From: an uncultured Ectothiorhodospiraceae bacterium
GTDB taxonomy: Bacteria; Pseudomonadota; Gammaproteobacteria; UBA9214
Length of the DNA: 64,000 nucleotides
Reading direction: 5' to 3'
Assembly (NCBI GenBank): GCA_947259415.1
Contig: CAMYMI010000005.1
Coordinates: forward strand, 62,001 to 126,000
Shown piece by piece: positions 36,796 through 45,413 of the stretch (the stretch's first letter is position 1; each line of letters opens with the position of its first letter). A program made the position numbers and the translations under genes. Below the pieces are notes generated by a model. The model did no database searches, was not told where the DNA came from, and saw only the letters and a program-made list of their open reading frames with translations.

Positions 36796-38943
36796 TCAGT
36801 TGGAAATCAATCCTTCCTTGATGATCTTCGGCGTCACGAAGATCAGCAGTTCTTCCATTTCATTTACGTTTCGGGTTGTCCGGAACAGGTAGCCGAGCCC
36901 GGGCAGATCGCCCAGCAACGGTACCTTGTCGACCTCGTCGCGCGTGGTCTGTTCATAGATGCCGCCGAGAACCAGGGTCTGACCATTGTCGACCAGCACC
37001 TGGGTTCTCACTTCCTGGGTGTCGATACTGGGGACAAAGTTGAAGACCTCACCGACCTTGTCCTTGTTGACAGTAAGATCCATGATGATGCGGTCATCCG
37101 GTGTGATCTGCGGAGTGACCTGCAGGCTGAGGACCGCCTTTTTAAAGGATACAGAGGTGGCGCCACTCGAGGAGGCCTCCTGGTAAGGGATTTCCGTGCC
37201 GGACTCGATCAATGCCTCCTGGGCATTTGAGGTGATGACCCGCGGTGAGGAGATGACCTCGCCTTTTCCTTCGCGTTGCATGGCGGTCAGTTCGAGATCC
37301 AGCAGGTAGTCAGAATCCAGCAGCGCCATGGCGATGCGTCCGATACTGTTCACCGGTGAATTGACATTCAGGCGGTCATTGACGTTCGGTAAATCGACCG
37401 GGAAGGGATTTGCCCCTGAATTGATGTTGTCGGCCGCTTCGTTGATTATGTCATCGGTGCCGAAGATACTGCCCGTCGTAGCGAATGCCCCATCACTGCC
37501 GACCTCGGCGGTTGCGGTGACACCCAGGCGTACCCCCAGATCGCGGCTGTAATCGTCATTGGCGAGCACTATGCGCGACTCGATCAGGACCTGCCTTACC
37601 GGAATATCCAGTTTGGCGACCAGCTTGCGGATTTCGACCAGCTTGTCCGCCGTGTCCTGGACCAGGAGCGTATTGGTGCGTTCGTCTATGATGACGGTAC
37701 CGCGGTCTGATAACAGCGATGCCTCGCTGGTCTTCAGTAGCGCAGAAAGTTCAGCTGCCTTGGCGTAATTGACCTGGATAAACTCTGAATACAAAGGCTC
37801 GAGCTCTTCGATCTGCTTCTGGGATTCAAGCTCGAGTTTCTCGCGTGCGGCAATCTCCTCGCTTGGGGCGACCAGCATGACGTTGCCGGCCTGGCGCATG
37901 GCCAGGCCCTTGGTCTTCAGGATGATGTCGAGTGCCTGATCCCAGGGGACATTCTTGAGACGCAGTGTCAGACTGCCACTGACCGTGTCGCTGACTACGA
38001 TATTGATACCGGTGAAATCGGCAATGAGCTGCAAGACGGAGCGTACCTCGATGTCCTGAAAGTTCAGTGACAGGCGCTCGCCGACATAGCCGAACTCATC
38101 CTTCTTGCGCTCCTCGGCCTCTTCCCTGGTGATTTCCCTGACCTCGATAATGAATTGATTACCGGTCTGGTAGGCGAGGTGCTCGTACTCACCCATGGGG
38201 GTGATTACCATGTGAACGTTGTCACCCCGGGTACGGGTGTCGATCGTCTTTACCGGGGTTGCGAAGTCCAGTACCTCCAGGCGACGTTCGAGTTCAGCGG
38301 GCAATCGGGCACGGTAGAAGTCGACAATCACCTTGCCGCCTTCCTGCTGCATGTCAGCTGGGATAGACGGGTCCGACAGGCTTACGATCACGCGGCCCTG
38401 TCCTTCCTCGCCGCGCCGGAAGTCCACGTTCTCGACCTGCGGACGGGCACCACCCTTGGCCTGTGCGACCATGGCGGCTGCCGTGCTTAGTTGTTTGCCA
38501 CTGCCCTGAACGGTGACGATAACCTTGTTGCCTTCAGCGCGGGTTTCATAGGGAACCATTTCCGCAAGGTTGACGATCACGCGGGTGCGTCCCTGTGCCT
38601 CGACGGCCGTGATACTTTCTGCCATGCCGATGCCGATGCCGTGTGTACGCTTGACCAGGCCATTACGGGTGTTCGGGAGGTCCAGCGCAATGCGTGCCGG
38701 GTTATCAATGGTGAAGCTCAGCGGGGCAGAGGCCGGGCTGTCCAACGTGAGTGTGATCTGGGTCTTGTCCCCTGGAAGCCCGGCAAAATCTATAGCCGTG
38801 AGGGTGTTGCTTGTGGCGGGATCGGCGGCCTGGACGGATGCGAGGCCGCTGGCAAGGAACAGGGCAGAGGCGACCAGGCGTGTCATCCAGCTGCCATTGT
38901 GCAGGCCCGAGAAGATTTTACTTAACGTTGCGGTCATTGCCAT
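36796..38943 (-). CDS. pilQ: type IV pilus secretin
   Basis: PilQ forms the outer-membrane ring through which the type IV pilus passes. The 715-residue protein has a signal peptide (ALFLASGLASVQA), two AMIN domains in the first 300 residues that bind peptidoglycan, a secretin/TonB short N-terminal domain with VSGSLTLRLKNVPWDQALDIIL, an N1 domain and the C-terminal secretin barrel. Secretin signatures VPLLGDLPGLGYLF and EELLIFVTPKII close the protein. It is the last gene of pilMNOPQ, 12 bases after pilP. Confidence 0.97.
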   Translation of the reverse strand: MAMTATLSKIFSGLHNGSWMTRLVASALFLASGLASVQAADPATSNTLTAIDFAGLPGDKTQITLTLDSPASAPLSFTIDNPARIALDLPNTRNGLVKRTHGIGIGMAESITAVEAQGRTRVIVNLAEMVPYETRAEGNKVIVTVQGSGKQLSTAAAMVAQAKGGARPQVENVDFRRGEEGQGRVIVSLSDPSIPADMQQEGGKVIVDFYRARLPAELERRLEVLDFATPVKTIDTRTRGDNVHMVITPMGEYEHLAYQTGNQFIIEVREITREEAEERKKDEFGYVGERLSLNFQDIEVRSVLQLIADFTGINIVVSDTVSGSLTLRLKNVPWDQALDIILKTKGLAMRQAGNVMLVAPSEEIAAREKLELESQKQIEELEPLYSEFIQVNYAKAAELSALLKTSEASLLSDRGTVIIDERTNTLLVQDTADKLVEIRKLVAKLDIPVRQVLIESRIVLANDDYSRDLGVRLGVTATAEVGSDGAFATTGSIFGTDDIINEAADNINSGANPFPVDLPNVNDRLNVNSPVNSIGRIAMALLDSDYLLDLELTAMQREGKGEVISSPRVITSNAQEALIESGTEIPYQEASSSGATSVSFKKAVLSLQVTPQITPDDRIIMDLTVNKDKVGEVFNFVPSIDTQEVRTQVLVDNGQTLVLGGIYEQTTRDEVDKVPLLGDLPGLGYLFRTTRNVNEMEELLIFVTPKIIKEGLISN

Positions 38944-38955
38944 GCCCCCGTGGGA

Positions 38956-39498
38956 TTATTCGCTGATTGCAATCGAGGCCTGGCGTTCCATCCAGCCTCC
39001 AAGTCCATCAGGAATGATTTCCATTAGTTCAACTTCGAATTCTGATACACGGACTATCTTGCCGTAATTTTGTCCCAGGTAATTACCGTGCTGTACACGA
39101 TGAATGGTTTGCTCAGTATCCAGTACCAATGCCCAGGAATCCTGCTCCTGCTCCAGGGTGCCGACCATGCGCAGGCTGTCCAATGGATATTCTTCCAGGG
39201 GCTCCCTGGGTCGGTCGAAGTCCGGCTTGATCCCGCTGGCGCCGGTGTGTGCTACAGATGCCGGTGTATGGGCGAATACCGGGGTTGTAAAGGGATCGCG
39301 AAGCGCGTGTGCCTGGTAAATAAATGATTCAAAGGGCTCAAATTCCGGGAGCGGCTCAATGGACGACCGTTGCTGGCTTTTGGTCTCCTTGACGTAGTTC
39401 TCGAGGTCTGACATCGGATTATCGCTACAGGCAGCCATACTGCCGGACAGGGCGATGGCGCTTAGCCATCGCAGCGTAGTATTGAAGCTCCACTTCAT
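38956..39498 (-). CDS. pilP: type IV pilus lipoprotein PilP
   Basis: PilP is an inner-membrane lipoprotein that links the PilNO complex to the secretin. The 180-residue protein has a lipoprotein signal with lipidation at Cys24 (GSMAAC). A flexible linker containing RDPFTTP follows, and the beta-sandwich domain shows YPLDSLRMVGTL and ALVLDTEQTIHRVQHGNYLGQN. The ATG overlaps the stop codon of pilO by four bases. Confidence 0.95.
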   Translation of the reverse strand: MKWSFNTTLRWLSAIALSGSMAACSDNPMSDLENYVKETKSQQRSSIEPLPEFEPFESFIYQAHALRDPFTTPVFAHTPASVAHTGASGIKPDFDRPREPLEEYPLDSLRMVGTLEQEQDSWALVLDTEQTIHRVQHGNYLGQNYGKIVRVSEFEVELMEIIPDGLGGWMERQASIAISE

Positions 39499-40109
39499 TG
39501 TTTGCCTGCCTCCTGGGTCCGCTCATCCTGTTCGAGGTAGCGATAGGTTTTGGCAACAAGGTCCATGACCAAGAGGGACTCTTCGGATTGTTTTGCCCTG
39601 TTAGCTATATTGACGTTGTGCAACGTCACGATACGCGGCAGGGACGCCACACCACTGACGAAATCGCCCAATTCGTGATAGCTGCCGATTACCCGGATAC
39701 TGATAGGCAGTTCCGCATAGAACTCCTGGGGCCTTTCTCCCTGCGGCTGGAATAATTCGAATTCCAGGCCGCTGGCCAGGCCTGTTTGCGATACGTCGAC
39801 GAGCAGGTCGGCGACCTCGGTCTTGTTGGGCAGCTGCCGCAACATGGCGCCGAATGACTCGCGCATATCTGCAAGTTGCTGCTGGTAGGCCTCGAGGTTG
39901 GCGGCCTTTTTCGCCTTCCTCTCAAAGAGTATTTTCAGGTCATTCTCTTTTTGCACCAGATTATCAAGATCAACCAGCTGGTCCTTGGTATGAAACCAGT
40001 AGCCCAGGAAGACCACGGCCACCATAAGAAACAGGATGACAATGGCGCGTGCTGCTGTCGGCCAGTCCGCTACATTGGCAAGGTCGAGGTCACCCAGATC
40101 CAGGTTCAC
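39495..40109 (-). CDS. pilO: type IV pilus assembly protein PilO
   Basis: PilO forms heterodimers with PilN in the inner membrane and periplasm. The 204-residue protein has a short cytoplasmic tail, one membrane helix at about 24-42 (AIVILFLMVAVVFLGYWF), a coiled coil up to about residue 95 and a ferredoxin-like domain with FELFQPQGERPQEFYAELPI and SYHELGDFVSGVASLPRIV. It overlaps pilN and pilP by four bases each, so translation is coupled. Confidence 0.95.
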   Translation of the reverse strand: MNLDLGDLDLANVADWPTAARAIVILFLMVAVVFLGYWFHTKDQLVDLDNLVQKENDLKILFERKAKKAANLEAYQQQLADMRESFGAMLRQLPNKTEVADLLVDVSQTGLASGLEFELFQPQGERPQEFYAELPISIRVIGSYHELGDFVSGVASLPRIVTLHNVNIANRAKQSEESLLVMDLVAKTYRYLEQDERTQEAGKQ

Positions 40110-40693
40110 GAGGCACCTCCTGTCGGTTCGACCTCTTGATCCTGTTCCGGTTTGGGGGTTTTCTGGCCGCCACGCAGGGTGAAGTTGGCCAAACGGCGAC
40201 GTTCAACCTCCTGCGTTTTGATGAGGTCCAAGCGCGGGTCGTCCAGCCAGTCGGATGTATCTATGTTACGCATGTAGTCGGACACACGGGCGTTGGACTG
40301 GGCAATTCCCTTCATGGTCAGGTCCTTGCCCTTCTGGGTGAAATTCTCGAGGTGTACCCCTTCCGGCAGGGTTCGGACCAGTTCATCCATTAGGTGTACG
40401 CTTTCCGGCCGGCTGCGTTGCAACTCCTGGATAACGTTCATGCGCGCCAGCAGGTCGGCCTTGTGTTTTTCCAGTTCATCGATTTCCCCGATGCGCTTTT
40501 CGAGGATGTCAATTTCCTGTTTCAGGAAGGCGTTGCGCTGGCTCTGGTTTTCGATCAACCCGCTGACATGAAGATGGGCCAGCAGGACAATGAGACCGGC
40601 GATAACGACCGAACCACCCAAAATAAAGGAGAATTCACGCTGTTTCTGCTTGCGCAGCTCTTCGCGCCAGGGCAACAGGTTAATCTTTGCCAT
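40106..40693 (-). CDS. pilN: type IV pilus assembly protein PilN
   Basis: The cytoplasmic N-terminus INLLPWREELRKQKQ is the segment that inserts into a groove of PilM and is the family's hallmark. One membrane helix follows at about 23-43, then a coiled coil and a periplasmic domain with SVHLMDELVRTLPEGVHLEN. The 195-residue protein lies one base after pilM and overlaps pilO by four bases. Confidence 0.95.
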   Translation of the reverse strand: MAKINLLPWREELRKQKQREFSFILGGSVVIAGLIVLLAHLHVSGLIENQSQRNAFLKQEIDILEKRIGEIDELEKHKADLLARMNVIQELQRSRPESVHLMDELVRTLPEGVHLENFTQKGKDLTMKGIAQSNARVSDYMRNIDTSDWLDDPRLDLIKTQEVERRRLANFTLRGGQKTPKPEQDQEVEPTGGAS

Positions 40694-40694
40694 G

Positions 40695-41765
40695 TTAGTC
40701 GAAGCTCCTCAGGGCAAGCCCACAGGCCACCAGCAGAGAGGGTGCGTCGTTGCTGAGTGATTGGGGCTTTACGCGCGCAGACAGTGACATGGAGGCAAAC
40801 GGGTTGGCGATGCTGGTTTCCACCCCCAGTCTTTCCTGTATCAGTTCATCCACTCCCGGGATCGATGCACTGCCGCCGGCCAGCACCACGTGGTCGACCT
40901 TGTTGTGCGGACTGGATGAATAAAAGAACTGCAGTGAACGGCTGGCCTGCTGTGCCATGGCCTCCTTGAACGGCTCGAGCACGTCGGTAACATAATTTTC
41001 CGGCAGCCCGCCCTGGCGCTTGGCCATCCCGGCCTCCTCGTAGGACAGGCCGTAGCGGCGCATGATCTCTTCAGTCAGCTGTTTGCCGCCGAATACAGTG
41101 TCTCGTGTATAAATGCTCTTCAGGTCGTGCATGACATTGAGCGTGGTCATGGTTGCGCCAACATCAATGACCGCGATGGTTTTTCCCACGCCCTGGTCGG
41201 GGAGCTGGTCAGCGAGTAGTGCAAAGGCGTTTTCACTGGCAAAGGATTCCACATCCATGATGTCCGTTTCCAGCCCGCCGGTCTCGATGGCGGCGGTACG
41301 CATATCGACGTTCTCACTGCGGCAGGCGGCCAGCAGCACATCGACTGTTTCCGGGTTCTTTTCTGTGGGCCCGATGACCTCGAAATCGAGATTGACCTCA
41401 TCAAGCGGGTAGGGGACGTACTGATCAGCCTCGAACTCTATCTGGGTTTCCAGTTCACTATCAGAAAGCCCGGCAGGCATGGCGATAATCTTGGTGATCA
41501 CCGAGGAACCGGAAACAGCAACCGCAGAATGGCGCGTCCGCGCCCCGCAGCGCTTGTGGGCGCGCCGGATTGCTTCGCCGACGGCCTCGACATCAGTGAT
41601 GTTCTTTTCGACGACTGAATTCGGGGGCAGCGGCTCTACCGCATAGGTCTCTACGCGATAGCGTGAGCCACTTCGACTTAGCTCCAGCAGTTTGACGGCT
41701 GTCGAGCTGATATCCAGCCCGATCAGCGGTGGTTTCTTCCGTTTGAATATATGCGCGAGTGGCAC
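40695..41765 (-). CDS. pilM: type IV pilus actin-like ATPase PilM
   Basis: PilM is a cytoplasmic actin-fold ATP-binding protein that organises PilN, PilO and the pilus motor. It begins PLAHIFKRKKPPLIGLDISS, with the phosphate-1 motif GLDISSTAVKLLEL. IAVIDVGATMTTLNV is phosphate 2, and the adenosine motif VVLAGGSASIPGVDELIQ comes near the end. The preferred start is a GTG at 41765 (356 residues) because AAGGAA stands 5 bases upstream; the frame extends to 41801. It is the first gene of pilMNOPQ and has a strong promoter just upstream, divergent from mrcA. Confidence 0.95.
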   Translation of the reverse strand: MPLAHIFKRKKPPLIGLDISSTAVKLLELSRSGSRYRVETYAVEPLPPNSVVEKNITDVEAVGEAIRRAHKRCGARTRHSAVAVSGSSVITKIIAMPAGLSDSELETQIEFEADQYVPYPLDEVNLDFEVIGPTEKNPETVDVLLAACRSENVDMRTAAIETGGLETDIMDVESFASENAFALLADQLPDQGVGKTIAVIDVGATMTTLNVMHDLKSIYTRDTVFGGKQLTEEIMRRYGLSYEEAGMAKRQGGLPENYVTDVLEPFKEAMAQQASRSLQFFYSSSPHNKVDHVVLAGGSASIPGVDELIQERLGVETSIANPFASMSLSARVKPQSLSNDAPSLLVACGLALRSFD

Positions 41766-41815
41766 AATATTTCCTTTATTTACCCGTCTGTTGGACAGCA
41801 AAGGTAGTAGACGGC

Positions 41816-41844
41816 ATTAGAGGACATTGCCAACTGTTTGTCAA
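41816..41844 (-). promoter_or_regulatory. sigma-70 promoter for pilMNOPQ
   Basis: On the minus strand TTGACA (41839-41844) is a perfect -35 box and TCTAAT (41816-41821) a -10 box with one mismatch, spaced by exactly 17 bases. Transcription would start near 41809, about 44 bases before the pilM GTG. Confidence 0.75.
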
Positions 41845-41917
41845 CTAATGTTTAACCCGTCACTAGCATTATGGTGTTAGTTATCGGATGATTTCCGCAA
41901 TGGTTTAGCAAAAAACA

Positions 41918-41923
41918 TATAAT
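41918..41923 (+). promoter_or_regulatory. possible -10 box for mrcA
   Basis: A perfect TATAAT lies in an AT-rich stretch 75 bases before the mrcA start codon. No good -35 box is found at 16-18 bases, so the call rests on the -10 hexamer and position only. Confidence 0.35.
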
Positions 41924-41998
41924 ACGCTGAATATTTATTGTTATATGCCGACAATCCTGCCCGTTCTTTGAACCCGATCACAGGTTTCTACCTTACAT

Positions 41999-44392
41999 AT
42001 GAGCATCCGTCGCATTGGACGATTCCTGCTGTTTACCGGTTTCGCCGGAATACTTGTTTCCGCCCTGTTATTCGCTGTTTTCTATATAAAGATTGCGCCG
42101 CAGCTGCCTTCGATAGAAGTACTAAAGGATGTCCGACTGCAGGAGCCGCTGCGAATCTATACACGCAACCGTAAGCTGTTGGCGGAGTTCGGTGAGAAAC
42201 GGCGCAGCCCGGTGCTGATCGGGGATGTGCCGCCGGCGTTGGTGCAGGCCTTTCTGGCGGCCGAGGATGACCGCTACTTCGAACACCCGGGGGTGGATTT
42301 CCAGGGCCTGTTGCGGGCCGCCTTTGAACTGATTCGTACGGGGGAAAAGCGCCAGGGTGGCAGCACCATCACCATGCAGGTGGCCAGGAACTTCTTCCTG
42401 ACCAGCGAAAAGACCTATTTACGCAAGCTGACAGAGATCATCCTGGCCTTCCGGATCGAGCGCTCTCTGACCAAGGACGAAATCCTGGAGTTGTACCTGA
42501 ACAAGATCTATCTGGGGTATCGTGCCTACGGCATAGAGGCGGCAGCCAGAATTTATTACGGCATCGGGATAGACGAGCTGTCTATTGCGCGCATGGCCAT
42601 GATTGCCGGGTTGCCGAAGGCACCGTCACGCGTCAATCCGATAAATGACCCGACTGCAGCCCTGGCGCGGCGCGACTATATCCTCGGCCGCATGTACAAC
42701 CTGGGTTACATCGACAGCACAGCCTACAAGGCCGGCCTCGAAGAGGAAGACGGTGCTGTACTGCACAGGGTCCAGGCCGGGGCCAGGGCGCCCTATGTTG
42801 CCGAGATGGTGCGTGACGAGATGTTCAGGCGCTACGGGCAGGACGCCTATACCTCCGGCTTTGAAGTCGTAACGACCCTGGACTCGGAGCGCCAGGCGGC
42901 TGCCAACCGTGCACTGCGCAAGGCGCTTTTGGCCTATAGTCGCCGGCATGGATACCGCGGACCCGAGGGGCATGCGGATCTGAACGGCCTGGAAGAGGAG
43001 GTCTGGCCGGGTCTGTTGCAGGACCATGAGAACATTGGCGGCCTCGAGGCTGGCCTGGTCACGGCCGTGGATGAGCGCTCCGCCTGGGTCTTCCTGCGCA
43101 GCCAGGGACTGATCGCCATCGACTGGGACGGTTTGGCCTGGGCGCGACCCTACAAGTCGGCCAATCACATGGGCACGCCGCCGGCGAAGGCCGCTGATGT
43201 ACTGGCTGTCGGGGACATCATCCGGGTGGAATCCAGCGCTGACGGAGAATGGCGCCTGGCACAGCTGCCCGAGGTCCAGGGGGCCCTGGTGTCGCTAAAC
43301 CCGGATGATGGCGCCATCGTCGCGCTCGCCGGCGGCTTCGACTACTACCACAGCAAGTTCAATCGGGCGTTACAGGCGAAACGCCAGCCGGGATCCAGCT
43401 TCAAGCCGATCATCTATTCCGCAGCGCTCGAACAGGGCTACACACCCGCCAGCATTATCAACGACGCCCCGGTCGTGTTCGATGACGATGCCCTGGAGGC
43501 GACCTGGCGACCGGAGAATTACAGCGGTCGCTTTTACGGTCCAACCCGCCTGCGGGAGGCGCTCTATCGTTCCCGCAACCTGGTGTCCATCCGGCTCTTG
43601 CGGGCGATCGGGGCCGGTTACGCGGCGCAATATGCCGAGCGTTTCGGCTTCCAGGCCTCCCAGCTGCCCCGGGACCTGACCCTGGCCCTTGGCAGTGCCT
43701 CGGCAACGCCACTGCAGATGGCCCGGGCCTTTGCTGTGTTCGCCAACGGTGGATATCTGATCGAGCCCTATTTTATCCAGCGTATCCACGATGTCGAGGG
43801 CGAAGTCATCTACCGCTCGGAGCCGGAAGTGGTCTGTCCTGATTGTCCGGTGTCGCTGGAGACCATCCTTGATAACAGCGAGCAGCCACTCAAGCTGGCG
43901 CGGGCCGTTATTACACCGCAGAATGCCTGGCTGATGAATTCCATGCTGCAGGATGTGATCCAGCGGGGTACCGGCCAGCGTGCCAGGTCGCTGGGCCGCA
44001 CCGACCTGGGTGGCAAGACCGGCACCACCAATGATCAGAAGGATGCCTGGTTTTGCGGTTACAACCCGTCACTGGTCGCGGTGGCCTGGGTTGGATTCGA
44101 CAAGCTGGAACCACTGGGTCGGGCCGAGACAGGTGGGCATGCCGCCCTGCCGATGTGGATCGATTACATGGATGCCGCGCTGGGCAGTCGAGGCCAGCAG
44201 AAGCGGACGCAGCCTGAGGGCCTGGTGACCGTGCGTATTGACCCGATGACCGGTTTGCTGGCCAACAGCGGGCAGTCAGATGCCATCTTCGAGACGTTCC
44301 GTGCCGACCAGGTGCCCCAGGAAACTGTCAGTCCGTCAGTGATGGGTTCCGGGCAGGGGCCGGGCAGTGATACGCCGGAGCAGTTGTTCTAG
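41999..44392 (+). CDS. mrcA: penicillin-binding protein 1A
   Basis: This bifunctional class A PBP polymerises glycan strands and cross-links peptides. The 797-residue protein has a membrane anchor at about 8-30. The glycosyltransferase domain has its catalytic glutamate in AAEDDRYFEHPGVD (Glu89) and RQGGSTITMQVARNFFL. An OB-like insert follows. The transpeptidase has SSFK in QPGSSFKPIIYSA, the second motif SRN and the third motif KTGT in GGKTGTTNDQKDAWF. It is divergent from pilM, the usual position of ponA in Pseudomonas and relatives. Confidence 0.97.
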   Translation: MSIRRIGRFLLFTGFAGILVSALLFAVFYIKIAPQLPSIEVLKDVRLQEPLRIYTRNRKLLAEFGEKRRSPVLIGDVPPALVQAFLAAEDDRYFEHPGVDFQGLLRAAFELIRTGEKRQGGSTITMQVARNFFLTSEKTYLRKLTEIILAFRIERSLTKDEILELYLNKIYLGYRAYGIEAAARIYYGIGIDELSIARMAMIAGLPKAPSRVNPINDPTAALARRDYILGRMYNLGYIDSTAYKAGLEEEDGAVLHRVQAGARAPYVAEMVRDEMFRRYGQDAYTSGFEVVTTLDSERQAAANRALRKALLAYSRRHGYRGPEGHADLNGLEEEVWPGLLQDHENIGGLEAGLVTAVDERSAWVFLRSQGLIAIDWDGLAWARPYKSANHMGTPPAKAADVLAVGDIIRVESSADGEWRLAQLPEVQGALVSLNPDDGAIVALAGGFDYYHSKFNRALQAKRQPGSSFKPIIYSAALEQGYTPASIINDAPVVFDDDALEATWRPENYSGRFYGPTRLREALYRSRNLVSIRLLRAIGAGYAAQYAERFGFQASQLPRDLTLALGSASATPLQMARAFAVFANGGYLIEPYFIQRIHDVEGEVIYRSEPEVVCPDCPVSLETILDNSEQPLKLARAVITPQNAWLMNSMLQDVIQRGTGQRARSLGRTDLGGKTGTTNDQKDAWFCGYNPSLVAVAWVGFDKLEPLGRAETGGHAALPMWIDYMDAALGSRGQQKRTQPEGLVTVRIDPMTGLLANSGQSDAIFETFRADQVPQETVSPSVMGSGQGPGSDTPEQLF

Positions 44393-44403
44393 CCGGTCAA
44401 GGA

Positions 44404-45324
44404 CTAGGCCGGTTCGAGGTAGGCACGGACGCTGTCGATGGACCGTTGGAAGTCCATCCACTCCGTCTCGTTCAGGGGTAGTTCGATGACCTGCTCGATA
44501 CCGTTGCGTCCAAGGACCACGGGCACGCCGACGCTGATATCACTCTGCCGGTATTCCCCCTCCAGCACGCTGACGCAGGACAGTACCCGTTTGCGGTCAT
44601 GGAAGATGGCATCGACCATGGTGCAGATGGCCGCCGCCGGTGCGTTGTAGGCGCTGCTATTTTTTCTGAGTGTCAACACCTCGGCGCCACCGTTCCGGGT
44701 ATGTTCGATTATCCGGGCACTGGCTGCCGGGTCCAGCAGGGCAGCCGCGTTAACCCCGTACACGCTGCTGAAACTCAGCAACGGGACCATGGTATCGCCG
44801 TGTCCACCGATGACCATAGCCTGTATGTCCTTAAAGGAAACACCGGTTTCCCGGGCAATAAAATAAGCCATGCGGGCACCGTCCAGCACCCCCGCCTGGC
44901 CGAAGACACGGCCCTTCTCCCAGCCGGTGCGTTTCCAGGCATGCCAGGTCAGGGCATCGACCGGGTTGCTGACAATCAGCAGCAGGGCGTCGGGGGTGTG
45001 TTCCAGCACCTGATCGACGATGCTATCGATAATCGTAGTGTTGATTTTGAGCATATCGCTGCGCGACATGCCCGGCTTGCGCGGTGAGCCGGCGGTGACG
45101 ATGACCAGGTCAGAGCCGGCTATCAGGGCGGGATCACTGCTGCCATTGACCTCAACATCGAATCCGAAGTACACAGCGGCCTGCATGATATCCAGTGCGG
45201 CGCCTTCCGCCGCCCCCTCGCGAACATCCAGCAGCGCAACTTCCTGGCACAGGCCTTGCTGTGCAATGATCAGCGCTGTTGTTTCACCAACACGTCCGGC
45301 GCCGATGATGCTGATTTTTTTCAT
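44404..45324 (-). CDS. mdh: malate dehydrogenase, LDH-like type
   Basis: The enzyme interconverts malate and oxaloacetate with NAD. The 306-residue protein belongs to the LDH-like tetrameric group rather than the dimeric enterobacterial MDH. The NAD fold starts IIGAGRVGETTALIIAQ, the substrate-binding arginine lies in SPRKPGMSRSDML, and the catalytic His lies in IGGHGDTMVPL. GQAGVLDGARMAYFIARE is the second-domain block. The aspartate in LLDVREGAAEG favours NAD. It converges with mrcA, with 11 bases between the two stops. Confidence 0.93.
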   Translation of the reverse strand: MKKISIIGAGRVGETTALIIAQQGLCQEVALLDVREGAAEGAALDIMQAAVYFGFDVEVNGSSDPALIAGSDLVIVTAGSPRKPGMSRSDMLKINTTIIDSIVDQVLEHTPDALLLIVSNPVDALTWHAWKRTGWEKGRVFGQAGVLDGARMAYFIARETGVSFKDIQAMVIGGHGDTMVPLLSFSSVYGVNAAALLDPAASARIIEHTRNGGAEVLTLRKNSSAYNAPAAAICTMVDAIFHDRKRVLSCVSVLEGEYRQSDISVGVPVVLGRNGIEQVIELPLNETEWMDFQRSIDSVRAYLEPA

Positions 45325-45413
45325 GGGTTATTCCCTTGGCTGTGGTTGGCCGCTATGAGGGCGTAGACAGTATAGCCATGGGAGGCATGTGTAAACAGCA
45401 GGCATTCGGCAGG